A program made the position numbers and the translations under genes. Below the pieces are notes generated by a model. The model worked only from the letters and a program-made list of their open reading frames with translations, was not told the origin of the DNA and searched no databases. From NCBI GenBank assembly GCA_000752995.2, contig LM994634.1, positions 519,925 to 583,924 of the forward strand: 64,000 bases of DNA, read 5' to 3'. The stretch comes from Haemophilus massiliensis. GTDB taxonomy: Bacteria; Pseudomonadota; Gammaproteobacteria; Enterobacterales; Pasteurellaceae. Positions 21,967 to 31,777 of this stretch are shown piece after piece (the first letter of the stretch is position 1; every line of letters begins with the position of its first letter).

Positions 21967-23235
21967 ATGATATCAACCAACGCCAGCTTATTTTCTCAGA
22001 TCTTCAGCCGCAACATGCTGATCTGCGTGTTTACCGGTTTCAGTTCCGGACTTCCGTTATATGTTATTATTTCCTTGCTTCCGATTTGGCTGCGCGCTGA
22101 ACGCATTGATTTGGCGACACTCGGTTATTTTACTTTGGTTACTTTACCGTTTTCGTGGAAATTTCTCTGGGCGCCGTTGTTAGATCGCTACATCCCGCCG
22201 TTTTTAGGTCGCCGTCGGGGCTGGATGCTGATCTCACAATTATTATTGATTGTTTTTCTCGCGCTGTTCGGCTTTCTTGATCCGCATAGCCAGTTTGGAT
22301 TAACGCTAATTGCTGCCACTGCCGCGGTATGTTCGTTTTTTTCCGCCAGTCAGGATATTGTGCTGGATGCTTACCGACGGGAAATTCTGCCGGATAACGA
22401 ACTGGGATTAGGCAATTCCATTCACGTTAACGCCTATCGAGTTGCCGGGCTAGTGCCGGGATCATTGTCATTGATTCTGGCGGATCATTTCAGCTGGCAA
22501 ACGGTGTTTATTATCACCGCACTTTTTATGTTGCCGGGCATTTTTATGACGCTGTGTTTAAGTAAAGAACCGCAAATTCCGCTAAAAACCGACCGCACTT
22601 TAATCGACAATGTGGTTGAGCCGTTTCAAGAATTTTTCAGTCGCAAAGGGGTCGGTTCGGCAATGGGAATTCTGGCGTTTATTTTTCTGTATAAACTGGG
22701 CGACAGCATGGCGACTGCGCTGATTTCGCCGTTTTATCTGGACATGGGCTTTAGCATGACGCAAATCGGCTTAGTAGTAAAAAATGCCTCTTTGTGGCCA
22801 ATGATCATTGCCGGTATTGTCGGTGGGATCATTATGCTGAAAATCGGAATAAACCGTGCTTTATGGCTGTTTGGCGTAGTGCAGCTGATTACGATTCTTG
22901 GTTTCGCGTGGCTGGCGAAACTCGGACCTTTTCCCCAGGTGGATCATTTTGCCCTGTTGGCATTGACGTTGGTCGTCGCGGCGGAATATATCGGCATCGG
23001 TTTGGGAACGTCGGCATTTGTCGCCTTTATGGCGCGCGAAACCAACCCGTTATATACTGCAACGCAATTGGCGCTGTTCACCAGCTTGTCCGCGTTACCG
23101 CGCGCCACGCTGAATACGCAGGCGGGCGTGTTGATCAATTATTTTGGCTATTACGACTATTTTTGGTTCTGTTTTTGGCTGGCGGTACCTGGCATGCTGT
23201 GCTTAATGCGAGTCGCTCCTTGGAATGCCAAATAA
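21967..23235 (+). CDS. ampG: AmpG-family MFS permease (muropeptide uptake)
   Basis: Twelve-helix major facilitator. Segments such as GFSSGLPLYVI, PFSWKFLWAPLLDRY, GRRRGWM and ASQDIVLDAYRREIL are typical of AmpG, which imports GlcNAc-anhydro-muropeptides released during wall turnover. The frame is open from a TTG at 21916, but the first sensible start is the ATG at 21967 (MISTNASL), giving 422 aa; a TTG at 21961 is also possible. An uptake signal (21953-21961) directly abuts this start and no clear ribosome site is seen, so the start is the least certain part. The function fits the wall-recycling theme (dcw and nag genes in the same window). Confidence 0.85.
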   Translation: MISTNASLFSQIFSRNMLICVFTGFSSGLPLYVIISLLPIWLRAERIDLATLGYFTLVTLPFSWKFLWAPLLDRYIPPFLGRRRGWMLISQLLLIVFLALFGFLDPHSQFGLTLIAATAAVCSFFSASQDIVLDAYRREILPDNELGLGNSIHVNAYRVAGLVPGSLSLILADHFSWQTVFIITALFMLPGIFMTLCLSKEPQIPLKTDRTLIDNVVEPFQEFFSRKGVGSAMGILAFIFLYKLGDSMATALISPFYLDMGFSMTQIGLVVKNASLWPMIIAGIVGGIIMLKIGINRALWLFGVVQLITILGFAWLAKLGPFPQVDHFALLALTLVVAAEYIGIGLGTSAFVAFMARETNPLYTATQLALFTSLSALPRATLNTQAGVLINYFGYYDYFWFCFWLAVPGMLCLMRVAPWNAK

Positions 23236-23466
23236 ACTTTTATATTTTTAGTGTTAACCGCATCATTTAAGGTGTACAGTCGTTAAACTGGGATTGACTT
23301 TAATCTTGCTTTCAGTAATCCGAATTTATGTCACCGGCTTCTGCGCAATTAGCCGAATAGTTTGAACTACCGTGAATAATCGGTTTTTGCCGATAACAAA
23401 GCATATTTTGCTGCGGTAAAGCCGCAATCAGGTTAAAAGAACGGCAAAATCATCTTTCAGGCTTGA

Positions 23467-24168
<702 letters not shown>

Positions 24169-24192
24169 TTTCCACCGCACTTTTTAGTCCGG

Positions 24193-24227
24193 CACCGCAA
24201 GGTTTTTCGCTTTGCGGTGTTGTTTTT
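24193..24227 (+). terminator. Intrinsic terminator after adk
   Basis: An 8-bp stem CACCGCAA / TTGCGGTG followed by TTGTTTTTATT on the + strand. It reaches the 3' end of the convergent ligase gene. Confidence 0.88.
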
Positions 24228-25044
24228 ATTCTTCCTTTTTTCTCCAGTAAGTTGCGAACTTCGGTAGTCCGTTTTTAGTCAAACCGCGGTATTTATAAGT
24301 AATCATTGAACCGACAGGCGGTGGCGCCGTACGATCTTGCTGGCTGAATCCTGAACCGATACGAAATTCGCCGCGTTGGTTTTTACAGCTCAGCGCGCCC
24401 AACATGCCAGCAAATTGCCCGTTACCTTGGTGATGCGCCGTTACCTCGCATTCCTCGTCAAGTGCGGTCTTTAATTTCAGAATTTGTGTACTGCGCTTGT
24501 TTTCATAGGGGGCCAGAGGATTACGCAACACGATGCCTTCGCCGTTTAACGCTTCAATTTGGCGTAGAAAATCCTGTACCTGTTGCGTGTTTTGCACCGG
24601 AATCTGCTCGATAATTTGAATATAAGGTGTCGGATGCGTGGACAAATAATCGTGCAAAACGGCTAAACGCTGAAATAAATCGCCCTTTGCTTCCGGTACG
24701 TCAAACACGTACAGCTTCATATTTTCCCAGCCTTTATCTTTTTGTGAACGCACAATAGATGAAATTTTTTCAAACTGATTCCGTTGGGTAAACAGCTCGC
24801 CGTCAATGGCAAAAGGCGGAAAATCTTTGATAAAGTAATTTGGCGGCGTCAGAATTTTATTCTGCCGAGTAAACAGCTGGCGTCCGTCCCAATATCCCCT
24901 GACACCGTCCAGTTTCTCACTCATCACCCAGCCTTGCACGTTTTGATTGGTATAAGTACCGAGTAACATTAAATCCGGCGGCTCAGCCCTTACCGGATAA
25001 GCGGCTAGCAACGAGAATAATAAATAGACAATAATGCGTGGCAT
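24226..25044 (-). CDS. ligA: Secreted minimal ATP-dependent DNA ligase (Lig E type)
   Basis: Seals nicks in DNA using ATP. The 272-aa protein has a cleavable-looking signal peptide (about residues 1-20, ending VRA), then the nucleotidyltransferase motif I SEKLDGVRG with the AMP-accepting Lys at about 44, motif III IDGELF, motif IV GEGIVLRN, motif V LKLK and an OB-fold domain. There is no extra DNA-binding domain, the hallmark of Lig E enzymes known from Haemophilus and Neisseria. Periplasmic export and presence in competent species suggest a role with extracellular or incoming DNA. The ribosome site GAGGAAA precedes the ATG. Not an operon partner of the pan genes: 263 bp separate them. Confidence 0.9.
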   Translation of the reverse strand: MPRIIVYLLFSLLAAYPVRAEPPDLMLLGTYTNQNVQGWVMSEKLDGVRGYWDGRQLFTRQNKILTPPNYFIKDFPPFAIDGELFTQRNQFEKISSIVRSQKDKGWENMKLYVFDVPEAKGDLFQRLAVLHDYLSTHPTPYIQIIEQIPVQNTQQVQDFLRQIEALNGEGIVLRNPLAPYENKRSTQILKLKTALDEECEVTAHHQGNGQFAGMLGALSCKNQRGEFRIGSGFSQQDRTAPPPVGSMITYKYRGLTKNGLPKFATYWRKKEE

Positions 25045-25241
25045 TCGGTTTCCTCAATGTTTAGCAATAATGGCTTAAGCTATAGGTTTGCTGGAATAAG
25101 GTGAAGTGGCTTCATCCGCTTTTGCGATCCGGATCGAAAAAAATCAAGATAATCGCAACGAAACAGACGGAAAATGAAATTAGTCGCACGGCGTAAAAAG
25201 TGCGGTGATTTTACTGCGTGATTATTATCAAATAACGAACC

Positions 25242-25272
25242 CTCACCGCCATAGCCCTTGGAAAGCGGTGAG
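25242..25272 (-). other. Hairpin downstream of the panS-like gene
   Basis: An 8-bp inverted repeat CTCACCGC / GCGGTGAG, 36 bases past the stop of the transporter gene. The - strand continuation is not T-rich at once, so it may be a 3'-end stabiliser or an inefficient terminator. The rest of the 263-bp gap to the ligase gene shows only an uptake signal near 25198. Confidence 0.5.
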
Positions 25273-25307
25273 AATTATTGTCAGGGAGGCATTATATGCC
25301 GTTTCTG

Positions 25308-26288
25308 TTAATCGGGATTTAGATTGCAACAGGTTTGTTCGGTTTGCAGGGTTTTATTTATTGCATAACGACGGATGCCTGCGAAAACCGCGCCGGACAT
25401 ATTATGCCACACGCTGAACATCGCGCCGGGCAGGGTGGCTAGCGGGTTGGCGGCAAAATTCATTGTGGCTAATGCCACGGCTAACCCGCTGTTTTGCATG
25501 CCGACTTCAATTGCCAGTGCGGTGGTTTTGGCATAGTTAAGCTTTAACCATTTTCCCACCATCAGCCCCAAGCCGAGTCCTGCGAGATTGTGCAGGCACA
25601 CCACGGCTAAGGTGAGCAATCCGCCGGTGATAATCTTATCGCGGTTTACGGCAATAATCGCAGCAATAATGATAACAATGGCAAGCATTGAAATTAAAGG
25701 GCTGACCGGGCGGATGTGGTCTATCCGACGGCGGAAAATATATTGCGCCGCAATACCGGCTAAGACCGGCAGCAGAACGATTTTGGTGACGGACAGCATC
25801 ATTGCAGATATATCTACGTTTATCCAAGTGTCCATTAAACCGTAAATCAGCAGCGGTGTAACAAAGGGCGCCAATAAGGTGGATACCGTCGTCATGCCGA
25901 CTGATAAGGCGACGTCACCTTTGGCGAGATAGGTAATCACGTTGCTTGCTGTTCCGCCGGGACAACAGCCGACCAGAATCACTCCCACCGCAATATCCAC
26001 CGGCAGTCGCAACAGTGTACAGAGCGCCCAAGCGACAAGGGGCATAATGGTATATTGCGCCAGCATGCCGATAATCACTTCTTTCGGGCGTGTGATGACA
26101 GCGGTAAAATCGCACGGACGAATATTCAGCCCCATGCCGAACATGGCGATACCCAGAAATAGTGCCGTGTATTGAATGCCCCAAACAAAGTAGACCGGCT
26201 GCATAAAGGCGACGGCGGACAGCGCTAAAATAATCAGCGTAATATATTTGGATAAAAACACATTGATGGCGTGTAAATATCGCATCAT
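25308..26288 (-). CDS. panS: BASS-family transporter, probable ketopantoate/pantoate importer (PanS-like)
   Basis: A 326-aa membrane protein with about ten helices of the bile acid:sodium symporter fold. It includes GMGLNIRPCDF, CCPGGTASNVITYLAKGD (a conserved sodium-site helix) and EVGMQNSGLAVALA (the second crossing-helix motif). It starts 5 bp after panC and the pair must be co-transcribed. In Salmonella a BASS protein named PanS imports the pantothenate precursor ketopantoate. Here coupling to panC-panD, with no panB or panE nearby, argues for the same job. The substrate is inferred from context only. Confidence 0.75.
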   Translation of the reverse strand: MMRYLHAINVFLSKYITLIILALSAVAFMQPVYFVWGIQYTALFLGIAMFGMGLNIRPCDFTAVITRPKEVIIGMLAQYTIMPLVAWALCTLLRLPVDIAVGVILVGCCPGGTASNVITYLAKGDVALSVGMTTVSTLLAPFVTPLLIYGLMDTWINVDISAMMLSVTKIVLLPVLAGIAAQYIFRRRIDHIRPVSPLISMLAIVIIIAAIIAVNRDKIITGGLLTLAVVCLHNLAGLGLGLMVGKWLKLNYAKTTALAIEVGMQNSGLAVALATMNFAANPLATLPGAMFSVWHNMSGAVFAGIRRYAINKTLQTEQTCCNLNPD

Positions 26289-26293
26289 TCCCC

Positions 26294-27154
26294 CTATGCT
26301 TTCCGCGTCGGGGAATAAGCGAAATTATCAATTAAGCGTGTTTTGCCGATATAGACTGCCATTGCAACCAGCACAGGTTTGTTAATGATATCCACCGGTT
26401 GCATGGTTTCGACGTCTACGACGGAAACATAGTCGATTTTTGCCCGCACTTCATTGTCCAGTATTTGTTTTATCACTTTCAGCAGAGCGGCAGACGTCAC
26501 GACTCCCATTGTTTGCGCGAGAAAGTGTTGCGCCGCCTGAATGGAACGATACAATACCGTCGCCGCTTGCCGTTCTTCGCGAGATAAATAGGTATTGCGC
26601 GAAGATTTCGCCAGCCCATCGGCTTCACGTACAATCGGTACCCCGACAATTGCGACCGGAATATTGAGATCCTTCACCATCTTACGAATAATAGCCAGTT
26701 GCTGTGCGTCTTTTTCACCGAAATAGGCGCGATCCGGCGTGACGATATTAAACAGTTTGGTGACGACGGTACAAACGCCTTTAAAATGCGTCGGTCTTGT
26801 TTGCCCGCATAATGTGGCGGATAAATCGGTAATATTTACATAGGCTTTGGGGTGGCAGTACATTTCTTCCGTTGTAGGATGAAACAGCAGATCCGCGCCA
26901 TTTTCCTCGCATAATGTCTTATCTCGGTTTAGATCACGCGGATAGGCGGCTAAATCTTCCGTTGGGGCGAACTGCGTGGGATTAACAAATACAGAAACTA
27001 CAACTTTATCGTTATCAGCGCGTGCCTGTCGAATCAGCGCCGCATGTCCCTCATGCAAAAAGCCCATTGTCGGCACAAAACCGACGCTTAATCCTGCTTG
27101 TTTCCAGATTTTTACTTGTTCTCTGACGGCTTGTATTGTGTGTACGATATTCAT
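26294..27154 (-). CDS. panC: Pantothenate synthetase PanC
   Basis: Condenses pantoate with beta-alanine, using ATP, to make pantothenate. At 286 aa it has the family length, with VPTMGFLHEGHAAL (HIGH-like motif), VSVFVNPTQF, the DRAYFGEKDAQQ segment, and SSRNTYLS (KMSKS-equivalent region). It is the middle gene of panD-panC-panS: 44 bp after panD and 5 bp before the transporter. panB (ketopantoate synthesis) is not in the window. Confidence 0.97.
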   Translation of the reverse strand: MNIVHTIQAVREQVKIWKQAGLSVGFVPTMGFLHEGHAALIRQARADNDKVVVSVFVNPTQFAPTEDLAAYPRDLNRDKTLCEENGADLLFHPTTEEMYCHPKAYVNITDLSATLCGQTRPTHFKGVCTVVTKLFNIVTPDRAYFGEKDAQQLAIIRKMVKDLNIPVAIVGVPIVREADGLAKSSRNTYLSREERQAATVLYRSIQAAQHFLAQTMGVVTSAALLKVIKQILDNEVRAKIDYVSVVDVETMQPVDIINKPVLVAMAVYIGKTRLIDNFAYSPTRKA

Positions 27155-27198
27155 ACTGTGCTCTTTATTAGAATAGTATTACGGGAATAAATGGCGGG

Positions 27199-27594
27199 TT
27201 AAGCGTCGTGTGCGCTTAACACCCCGTGTTTTTCATAATTGCTGATTTGACGGATGTGATTCTCGTCATCAACAAAAACTACGCGCGGCTGGTGCGTTTT
27301 CAGCTCGTCGGCGTCATACTGGGCATAACTCATAATAATGATTTTGTCGCTGCAACTGACACAGCGCGCCGCCGCACCATTAAGACAAATCACGCCACTG
27401 CCCGCCTCGCCTGCGATCGTGTAAGTTTCAAAACGCTGCCCGTTATCCACGTCGGCAATATAAACCTTTTCATATTCTAAAATGCCGGCCGCCGCCAGTA
27501 ATTGCGCATCCACCGTAATGCTGCCTACATAATTCAGCTCCGCCTGCGTTACGGTCGCGCGATGAATTTTTCCTTTTAACATCGTGATCATCAT
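27199..27594 (-). CDS. panD: Aspartate 1-decarboxylase PanD
   Basis: Pyruvoyl-dependent enzyme producing beta-alanine for PanC. The proenzyme self-cleaves at a Gly-Ser bond; here YVGS places the future pyruvoyl residue at Ser25 if translation starts at the first of two adjacent ATGs (27594), exactly the E. coli numbering, which favours that start. NGAAARC is also typical. The 131 aa slightly exceed the E. coli enzyme. It is the first gene of the panD-panC-panS operon. Confidence 0.96.
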   Translation of the reverse strand: MMITMLKGKIHRATVTQAELNYVGSITVDAQLLAAAGILEYEKVYIADVDNGQRFETYTIAGEAGSGVICLNGAAARCVSCSDKIIIMSYAQYDADELKTHQPRVVFVDDENHIRQISNYEKHGVLSAHDA

Positions 27595-27825
27595 GTCGAA
27601 AATCCTTTTTTCCCGTTAATCAAAATAACTATGTTGTATTTGCCATTGCGGCGGAAGGAGTGTAGCACAACCGAAATGCCGTTTGCCACAGGGAAACTGC
27701 CACCGATGCGGTATTTCAAAGATAAATCAAAAAACCGACAAAGAACATGTGAGCGCTGTCTTTATGTGGAAACTCTGCTAAAATGAACCGCACTTTTTCA
27801 TCAAAAAACAAAACAGGAAAGTAAA

Positions 27826-28974
27826 ATGAGCAAATTATTCCCTAATGCACATCAACGAACCAAAGCCCCGTACCGTTTCGATATTGTGGGCAGTTTTTTA
27901 CGTCCGGAGGCGCTGAAACAGGCGCGTCAGCAATGCAGCTGCGGTGATATTTCGTGCGCGGATTTACGCGCCGTTGAAGATAACGAAATCAAAAAACTGG
28001 TGGCTCACCAAAAAGCGGTCGGCTTGCATGCCGTAACCGACGGCGAGTTCCGTCGCACTTTTTGGCATTTGGATTTCTTAGCCGCGCTGGACGGCGTACA
28101 AGAAGTGGAGGCCGAGAAATTTTCGGTGCAATTCAAACATCACAGTGTGCGCCCGAAAACCTTGAAAATCGTGGATAAAATCGGTTTTTCCGATTCACAT
28201 CCGTTCTTGCAGCATTATCGTTCATTGCAGGCGATTGCCGGCGATTATCCGGTAAAATTCACCGTGCCGTCACCGTCAATGCTGCATTTAATCTGCACCG
28301 TACGTGAGACGGATTATCAGCCGATTGCGCGTTATGCAGGCAATAACCAATTATTGTTGGACGATATCGCCGATGCTTATAAAAGTGCGGTGCAAAAATT
28401 CTACGAATTAGGCTGTCGCAATTTGCAGCTTGATGATACCAGTTGGGGCGAGTTGTGTTCGGAAGAAAAACGGGCGGCGTATGCCGCGCGCGGTTTCGAT
28501 TTGGCACAGTTGGCAAAAGATTATGTATATATGGTCAATCGCGCCATTGCCGACCGACCGAAGGATATGACCGTCACCATGCATATCTGCCGCGGTAATT
28601 TCCGCTCTACATGGTTCTCTTCCGGCGGTTATGAACCGGTGGCGCAGGAATTGTTCGGCAACTGCAAAGTGGACGGCTTCTTCCTTGAGTACGACAGTGA
28701 TCGTTCCGGTGATTTTAAACCGCTGCGCTTTATTCAGGATCAACAGGTGGTACTCGGTTTGGTGACCTCTAAAGACGGCGCGCTGGAAGATAAAAACGAA
28801 ATTATTCAGCGCATTCGGGAAGCGGCGCAATATGTGGATATTAACCAGTTGTGTTTAAGCCCGCAATGCGGTTTCGCGTCAACGGAAGAAGGCAACATCC
28901 TGACTGAAGAACAGCAATGGAATAAGCTGAAGTTTATCCGCGACATTGCCCGGGAAGTCTGGGGCGAGGCGTAA
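27826..28974 (+). CDS. MetE-like methyltransferase, catalytic half only (YxjG/YxjH type)
   Basis: A 382-aa protein with the zinc-dependent cobalamin-independent methionine synthase barrel but lacking the N-terminal half of full-length MetE. Likely zinc ligands are visible: HxC at His253/Cys255 (MHICRG), Glu288 (FFLEYD) and Cys348 (SPQCGF). The N-terminal VGSFLRP and FRRTFWHLDF are typical of the short family. Bacillus YxjG/YxjH are distant relatives thought to methylate homocysteine or related thiols. The methyl donor is unknown and need not be methyltetrahydrofolate. It stands alone, with its own terminator, next to sulfate-assimilation genes, which fits sulfur amino acid metabolism. Confidence 0.8.
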   Translation: MSKLFPNAHQRTKAPYRFDIVGSFLRPEALKQARQQCSCGDISCADLRAVEDNEIKKLVAHQKAVGLHAVTDGEFRRTFWHLDFLAALDGVQEVEAEKFSVQFKHHSVRPKTLKIVDKIGFSDSHPFLQHYRSLQAIAGDYPVKFTVPSPSMLHLICTVRETDYQPIARYAGNNQLLLDDIADAYKSAVQKFYELGCRNLQLDDTSWGELCSEEKRAAYAARGFDLAQLAKDYVYMVNRAIADRPKDMTVTMHICRGNFRSTWFSSGGYEPVAQELFGNCKVDGFFLEYDSDRSGDFKPLRFIQDQQVVLGLVTSKDGALEDKNEIIQRIREAAQYVDINQLCLSPQCGFASTEEGNILTEEQQWNKLKFIRDIAREVWGEA

Positions 28975-28994
28975 TCACTGACGCATATTTTACC

Positions 28995-29017
28995 GGCGGA
29001 TTATTATCCGCCTTTTT
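28995..29017 (+). terminator. Intrinsic terminator after the MetE-like gene
   Basis: A 7-bp stem GGCGGAT / ATCCGCC with a 4-base loop followed by five T residues. Confidence 0.92.
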
Positions 29018-29186
29018 GTTATAAAAATGTCTAAAAACACGACAAAAAATCACCGCACTTTTCCGCTTTTTTCTCGTCGAGAGAATTTATTATACTTTTT
29101 CGTTATGACTGACCCGTTAGTTCATGGAATAGTTATTTCGCTTTGTTATATAAAATGCTTTTTTGTTATTTTTCCTCACTCTGGAT

Positions 29187-29486
29187 TTGATTTATAAATT
29201 ACATCACTTAATACAAGCGCGTTGCGCTTACTGTGCGGTGAAATTACATGTGGGAAAAATGAACGAGCCGGTCGTTTCCGGTCTTTTCACACCGTCGACG
29301 AGATAACTGTCGTCGACTATCCTTGGGATCGATAATCCCTCCCTTTGACTTTCAGTGCCCGTGTAAGCGGGTTTTTCGCATACGGCGTTTCGGCGATATC
29401 TGATCTCAAGCGCGGTTTGATCCGCGTCAGATTGCGGATAACGGAATTCTTGATACATTGCCGCAGGGCGGTAAACAGGAGTGGTA
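29187..29486 (+). promoter_or_regulatory. Structured leader of the cysG-cysHDNJI genes
   Basis: The 467-bp gap before cysG is not empty. A promoter-like pair TTGATT-16-TAATAC (29187-29214) is followed by successive perfect hairpins: AAGCGC/GCGCTT (29215-29229), CCGG/CCGG (29268-29281), an 8-bp GTCGACGA/TCGTCGAC (29294-29317), GGGAT/ATCCC (29325-29339), CCCG/CGGG plus TTTTT (29358-29376, terminator-like), and two mutually exclusive stems CGCGG/CCGCG (29411-29426) and ATCCGC/GCGGAT (29420-29439). This suggests regulated read-through into cysG. No known riboswitch class is recognised. The upstream part (29018-29186) shows only an uptake signal and AT-rich DNA. Confidence 0.55.
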
Positions 29487-30920
29487 ATGAATTATTTTCC
29501 CGTATTTGCGGATTTAACCGAGCGGCCGGTGTTGGTCATCGGTGGCGGTGAAATTGCGGCGCGCAAAATCAAACTGTTATTAAAAACCCGTGCCGAGGTG
29601 CGTGTGGTGGCGCGGCAATTAAATCAAGAAATTACCGAACTTTATGCTCAAAATAAAATTATCTGGCTGGCGCAGGAATTTCATGCCGAACAAGTGCGGT
29701 CGGTTTTTTTGGTGATTGCGGCGACCGATGACGAACAGCTCAACCGGCGTGTGTTTTTAGTGGCTGAGCAGCAACAGAAGTTGGTTAATGTGGTGGATGA
29801 CCAGCGTCATTGCAGCTTTATTTTTCCGTCGATTATTGATCGCAGCCCGATTCAGGTGGCGATTTCTAGCGGCGGCCGTGCGCCGGTACTGGCCCGTTTG
29901 CTGCGGGAAAAACTGGAAAGTCTGTTGCCGCAGCATTTAGGCACGATGGCGGCGATGTCCGGCAAGTGGCGCGCCGCCGTGAAACAGAAGCTCGGTAGCG
30001 TAACCGAACGCCGTCGCTTCTGGGAACGGCTGTTTAACGGACGTTTTGCTCGCTTACTGAAAAATCATCAACATGCCGCTGCCGAGCAGGAGCTACAACA
30101 GCAGTTGGAAAACGATTACCGCGGCGGTTCGGTGGCATTGGTCGGTGCCGGCCCCGGCGATGCGGGTTTGCTGACTTTAAAAGGGCTACAGGAAATTCAA
30201 CAGGCGGACATTGTGTTGTATGACGCGCTGGTGTCGGAAGACATTCTGGATTTAGTCCGGCGTGATGCGAAACGGGTTTTTGTCGGCAAACGCGCCGGGG
30301 GGCATTCGGTATCGCAGGAGGAAACCAATCGCCTGCTGGTGGATTATGCCCGACGCGGCAAACGGGTGGTGCGTCTGAAAGGCGGCGATCCTTTTGTGTT
30401 TGGGCGCGGCGGCGAAGAACTGGAAATTCTGGCGGATAAACAAATTCCGTTTTCCGTGGTGCCGGGCATTACCTCCGCAATCGGCGCCACCGCCTATGCC
30501 GGGATTCCGCTGACTCATCGCGATTATGCGCAAAGTGCGGTGTTTGTGACCGGACACCGTAAAGCACAAGCGGAGAATGTCGCCGAATGGCAAAGCCTTG
30601 CCTGCAGCCAACAAACATTGGTGATCTATATGGGTACCATTAAAGCGGCGGACATCGCCGCGAATCTGATTCGTTTCGGTCGTCGTGCCGATACGCCAGT
30701 GGCGGTAATTTCACAAGGCACGCAACCAAGCCAGAAAACATTTACCGGCAAATTGGCTGACCTCGCCGAGCTGGCGGCACAGGCGCCGACGCCGGCGTTA
30801 ATTGTGGTTGGCGAAGTGGTGGCGTTGCAACATAAACTGGCATGGTTCGGTGAGAAAAAATCTGCCGAAAAACAACCGCACTTTACTTTAGACGGTTTAT
30901 CCGTTGAACGTGTCGCCTGA
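29487..30920 (+). CDS. cysG: Siroheme synthase CysG (trifunctional)
   Basis: Makes siroheme, the prosthetic group of sulfite reductase, from uroporphyrinogen III. The N-terminal part (about residues 1-200) is the precorrin-2 dehydrogenase/ferrochelatase with an NAD site ([13 protein letters not shown]); the C-terminal part is a SUMT methyltransferase ([44 protein letters not shown]). The ATG at 29487 follows AGGAG by 5 bases and is preferred to the GTG at 29481; length 477 aa. Being the first gene of the cys cluster, it probably supplies cofactor for CysI encoded at the far end. Confidence 0.96.
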   Translation: MNYFPVFADLTERPVLVIGGGEIAARKIKLLLKTRAEVRVVARQLNQEITELYAQNKIIWLAQEFHAEQVRSVFLVIAATDDEQLNRRVFLVAEQQQKLVNVVDDQRHCSFIFPSIIDRSPIQVAISSGGRAPVLARLLREKLESLLPQHLGTMAAMSGKWRAAVKQKLGSVTERRRFWERLFNGRFARLLKNHQHAAAEQELQQQLENDYRGGSVALVGAGPGDAGLLTLKGLQEIQQADIVLYDALVSEDILDLVRRDAKRVFVGKRAGGHSVSQEETNRLLVDYARRGKRVVRLKGGDPFVFGRGGEELEILADKQIPFSVVPGITSAIGATAYAGIPLTHRDYAQSAVFVTGHRKAQAENVAEWQSLACSQQTLVIYMGTIKAADIAANLIRFGRRADTPVAVISQGTQPSQKTFTGKLADLAELAAQAPTPALIVVGEVVALQHKLAWFGEKKSAEKQPHFTLDGLSVERVA

Positions 30921-30945
30921 TATTAATTTTGTCTGGAGTGAATAG

Positions 30946-31677
30946 ATGATTATCAAACCGAGTTTGTGGCGAATTCCGCAGCCGAGCGCAGCGGTTTTCG
31001 CTCAGGCCGAAGAAAAAGCCCGAATCCTGATCGAACGGATTCAATTAATTGCGCAGCGGCACAACGATGCCCGTTTTGCCAGCAGTTTGGCGGTTGAAGA
31101 TATGGTGATTACCGATGCTATTGTTAAAGCGGAGGTGCCGCTGAGCGTATTTACGCTCGAAACCGGTCGTTTGAACTCGGAAACGCTGGCGCTGGTAGAT
31201 GCGCTAAAACAACGTTATCCCACGTTGAATTTGAGTTTGTTTCGACCGAATGCGGAAAACGTTCGGCAATATGAACGGGAAAAGGGGCGTAATGCATTTT
31301 ATGAAAGTGTGGAACTGCGCCGTGAATGCTGCTTTATTCGCAAAATCGAACCGCTTAACCGCGCGTTGCAAGGTGCGGACGCTTGGTTGACCGGCCAGCG
31401 TCGTGCACAGTCGGTAACCCGAACTGAACTGGCATTTCACGAACGGGACGGCAGCCGCGGTATCGATAAATATAATCCGATTTTTGACTGGAGCGAGTTG
31501 GATGTCTGGGCTTATATTCTTGCTCATCAAATTCCTTATAACGCGTTGTATGAGCAGGGCTATCCGAGTATCGGCTGCGAACCTTGCACTCGCCCGGTAA
31601 AACAAGAGGAAGATATCCGTGCCGGGCGCTGGTGGTGGGAAAATAAAGACAGCAAGGAATGCGGATTGCATAAGTAA
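30946..31677 (+). CDS. cysH: Assimilatory APS reductase (4Fe-4S type), annotated cysH
   Basis: Reduces activated sulfate to sulfite. The 243-aa protein has the PAPS/APS-reductase fold and the C-terminal catalytic ECGLH (Cys239). It also carries the Cys-Cys pair (128-129, RRECCFIRK) and CxxC (211-214, GCEPC) that bind a [4Fe-4S] cluster. These mark the adenylylsulfate (APS) reductases of plants, Pseudomonas and others and are absent from E. coli PAPS reductase. Together with the absence of an APS kinase gene in this cluster, the enzyme most likely acts directly on APS with thioredoxin as donor. It is 25 bp after cysG. Confidence 0.9.
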   Translation: MIIKPSLWRIPQPSAAVFAQAEEKARILIERIQLIAQRHNDARFASSLAVEDMVITDAIVKAEVPLSVFTLETGRLNSETLALVDALKQRYPTLNLSLFRPNAENVRQYEREKGRNAFYESVELRRECCFIRKIEPLNRALQGADAWLTGQRRAQSVTRTELAFHERDGSRGIDKYNPIFDWSELDVWAYILAHQIPYNALYEQGYPSIGCEPCTRPVKQEEDIRAGRWWWENKDSKECGLHK

Positions 31678-31777
31678 ATGTTTGTATTTCTGTGGCAAAT
31701 ATCGCCGCGCGGCAGCGTAACCGAATTTTATCCAATAGATGTTAGAAAACTTTAAGAATGAAAAGGATGCAATCATC

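Noticed and set aside
22794..23270. A 158-aa + strand frame inside ampG
   Set aside because: It is a shifted-frame shadow of the ampG reading frame, which has clear transporter structure.
25205..25417. A 70-aa + strand frame between the ligase and panS-like genes
   Set aside because: It overlaps the 3' end of the panS-like gene on the other strand and shows no ribosome site or homology.
29228..29458. A 76-aa - strand open frame in the cysG leader
   Set aside because: It has no recognised family, and most of its length is the reverse complement of the hairpins. The leader-RNA reading explains the region better, though a small antisense gene is not excluded.
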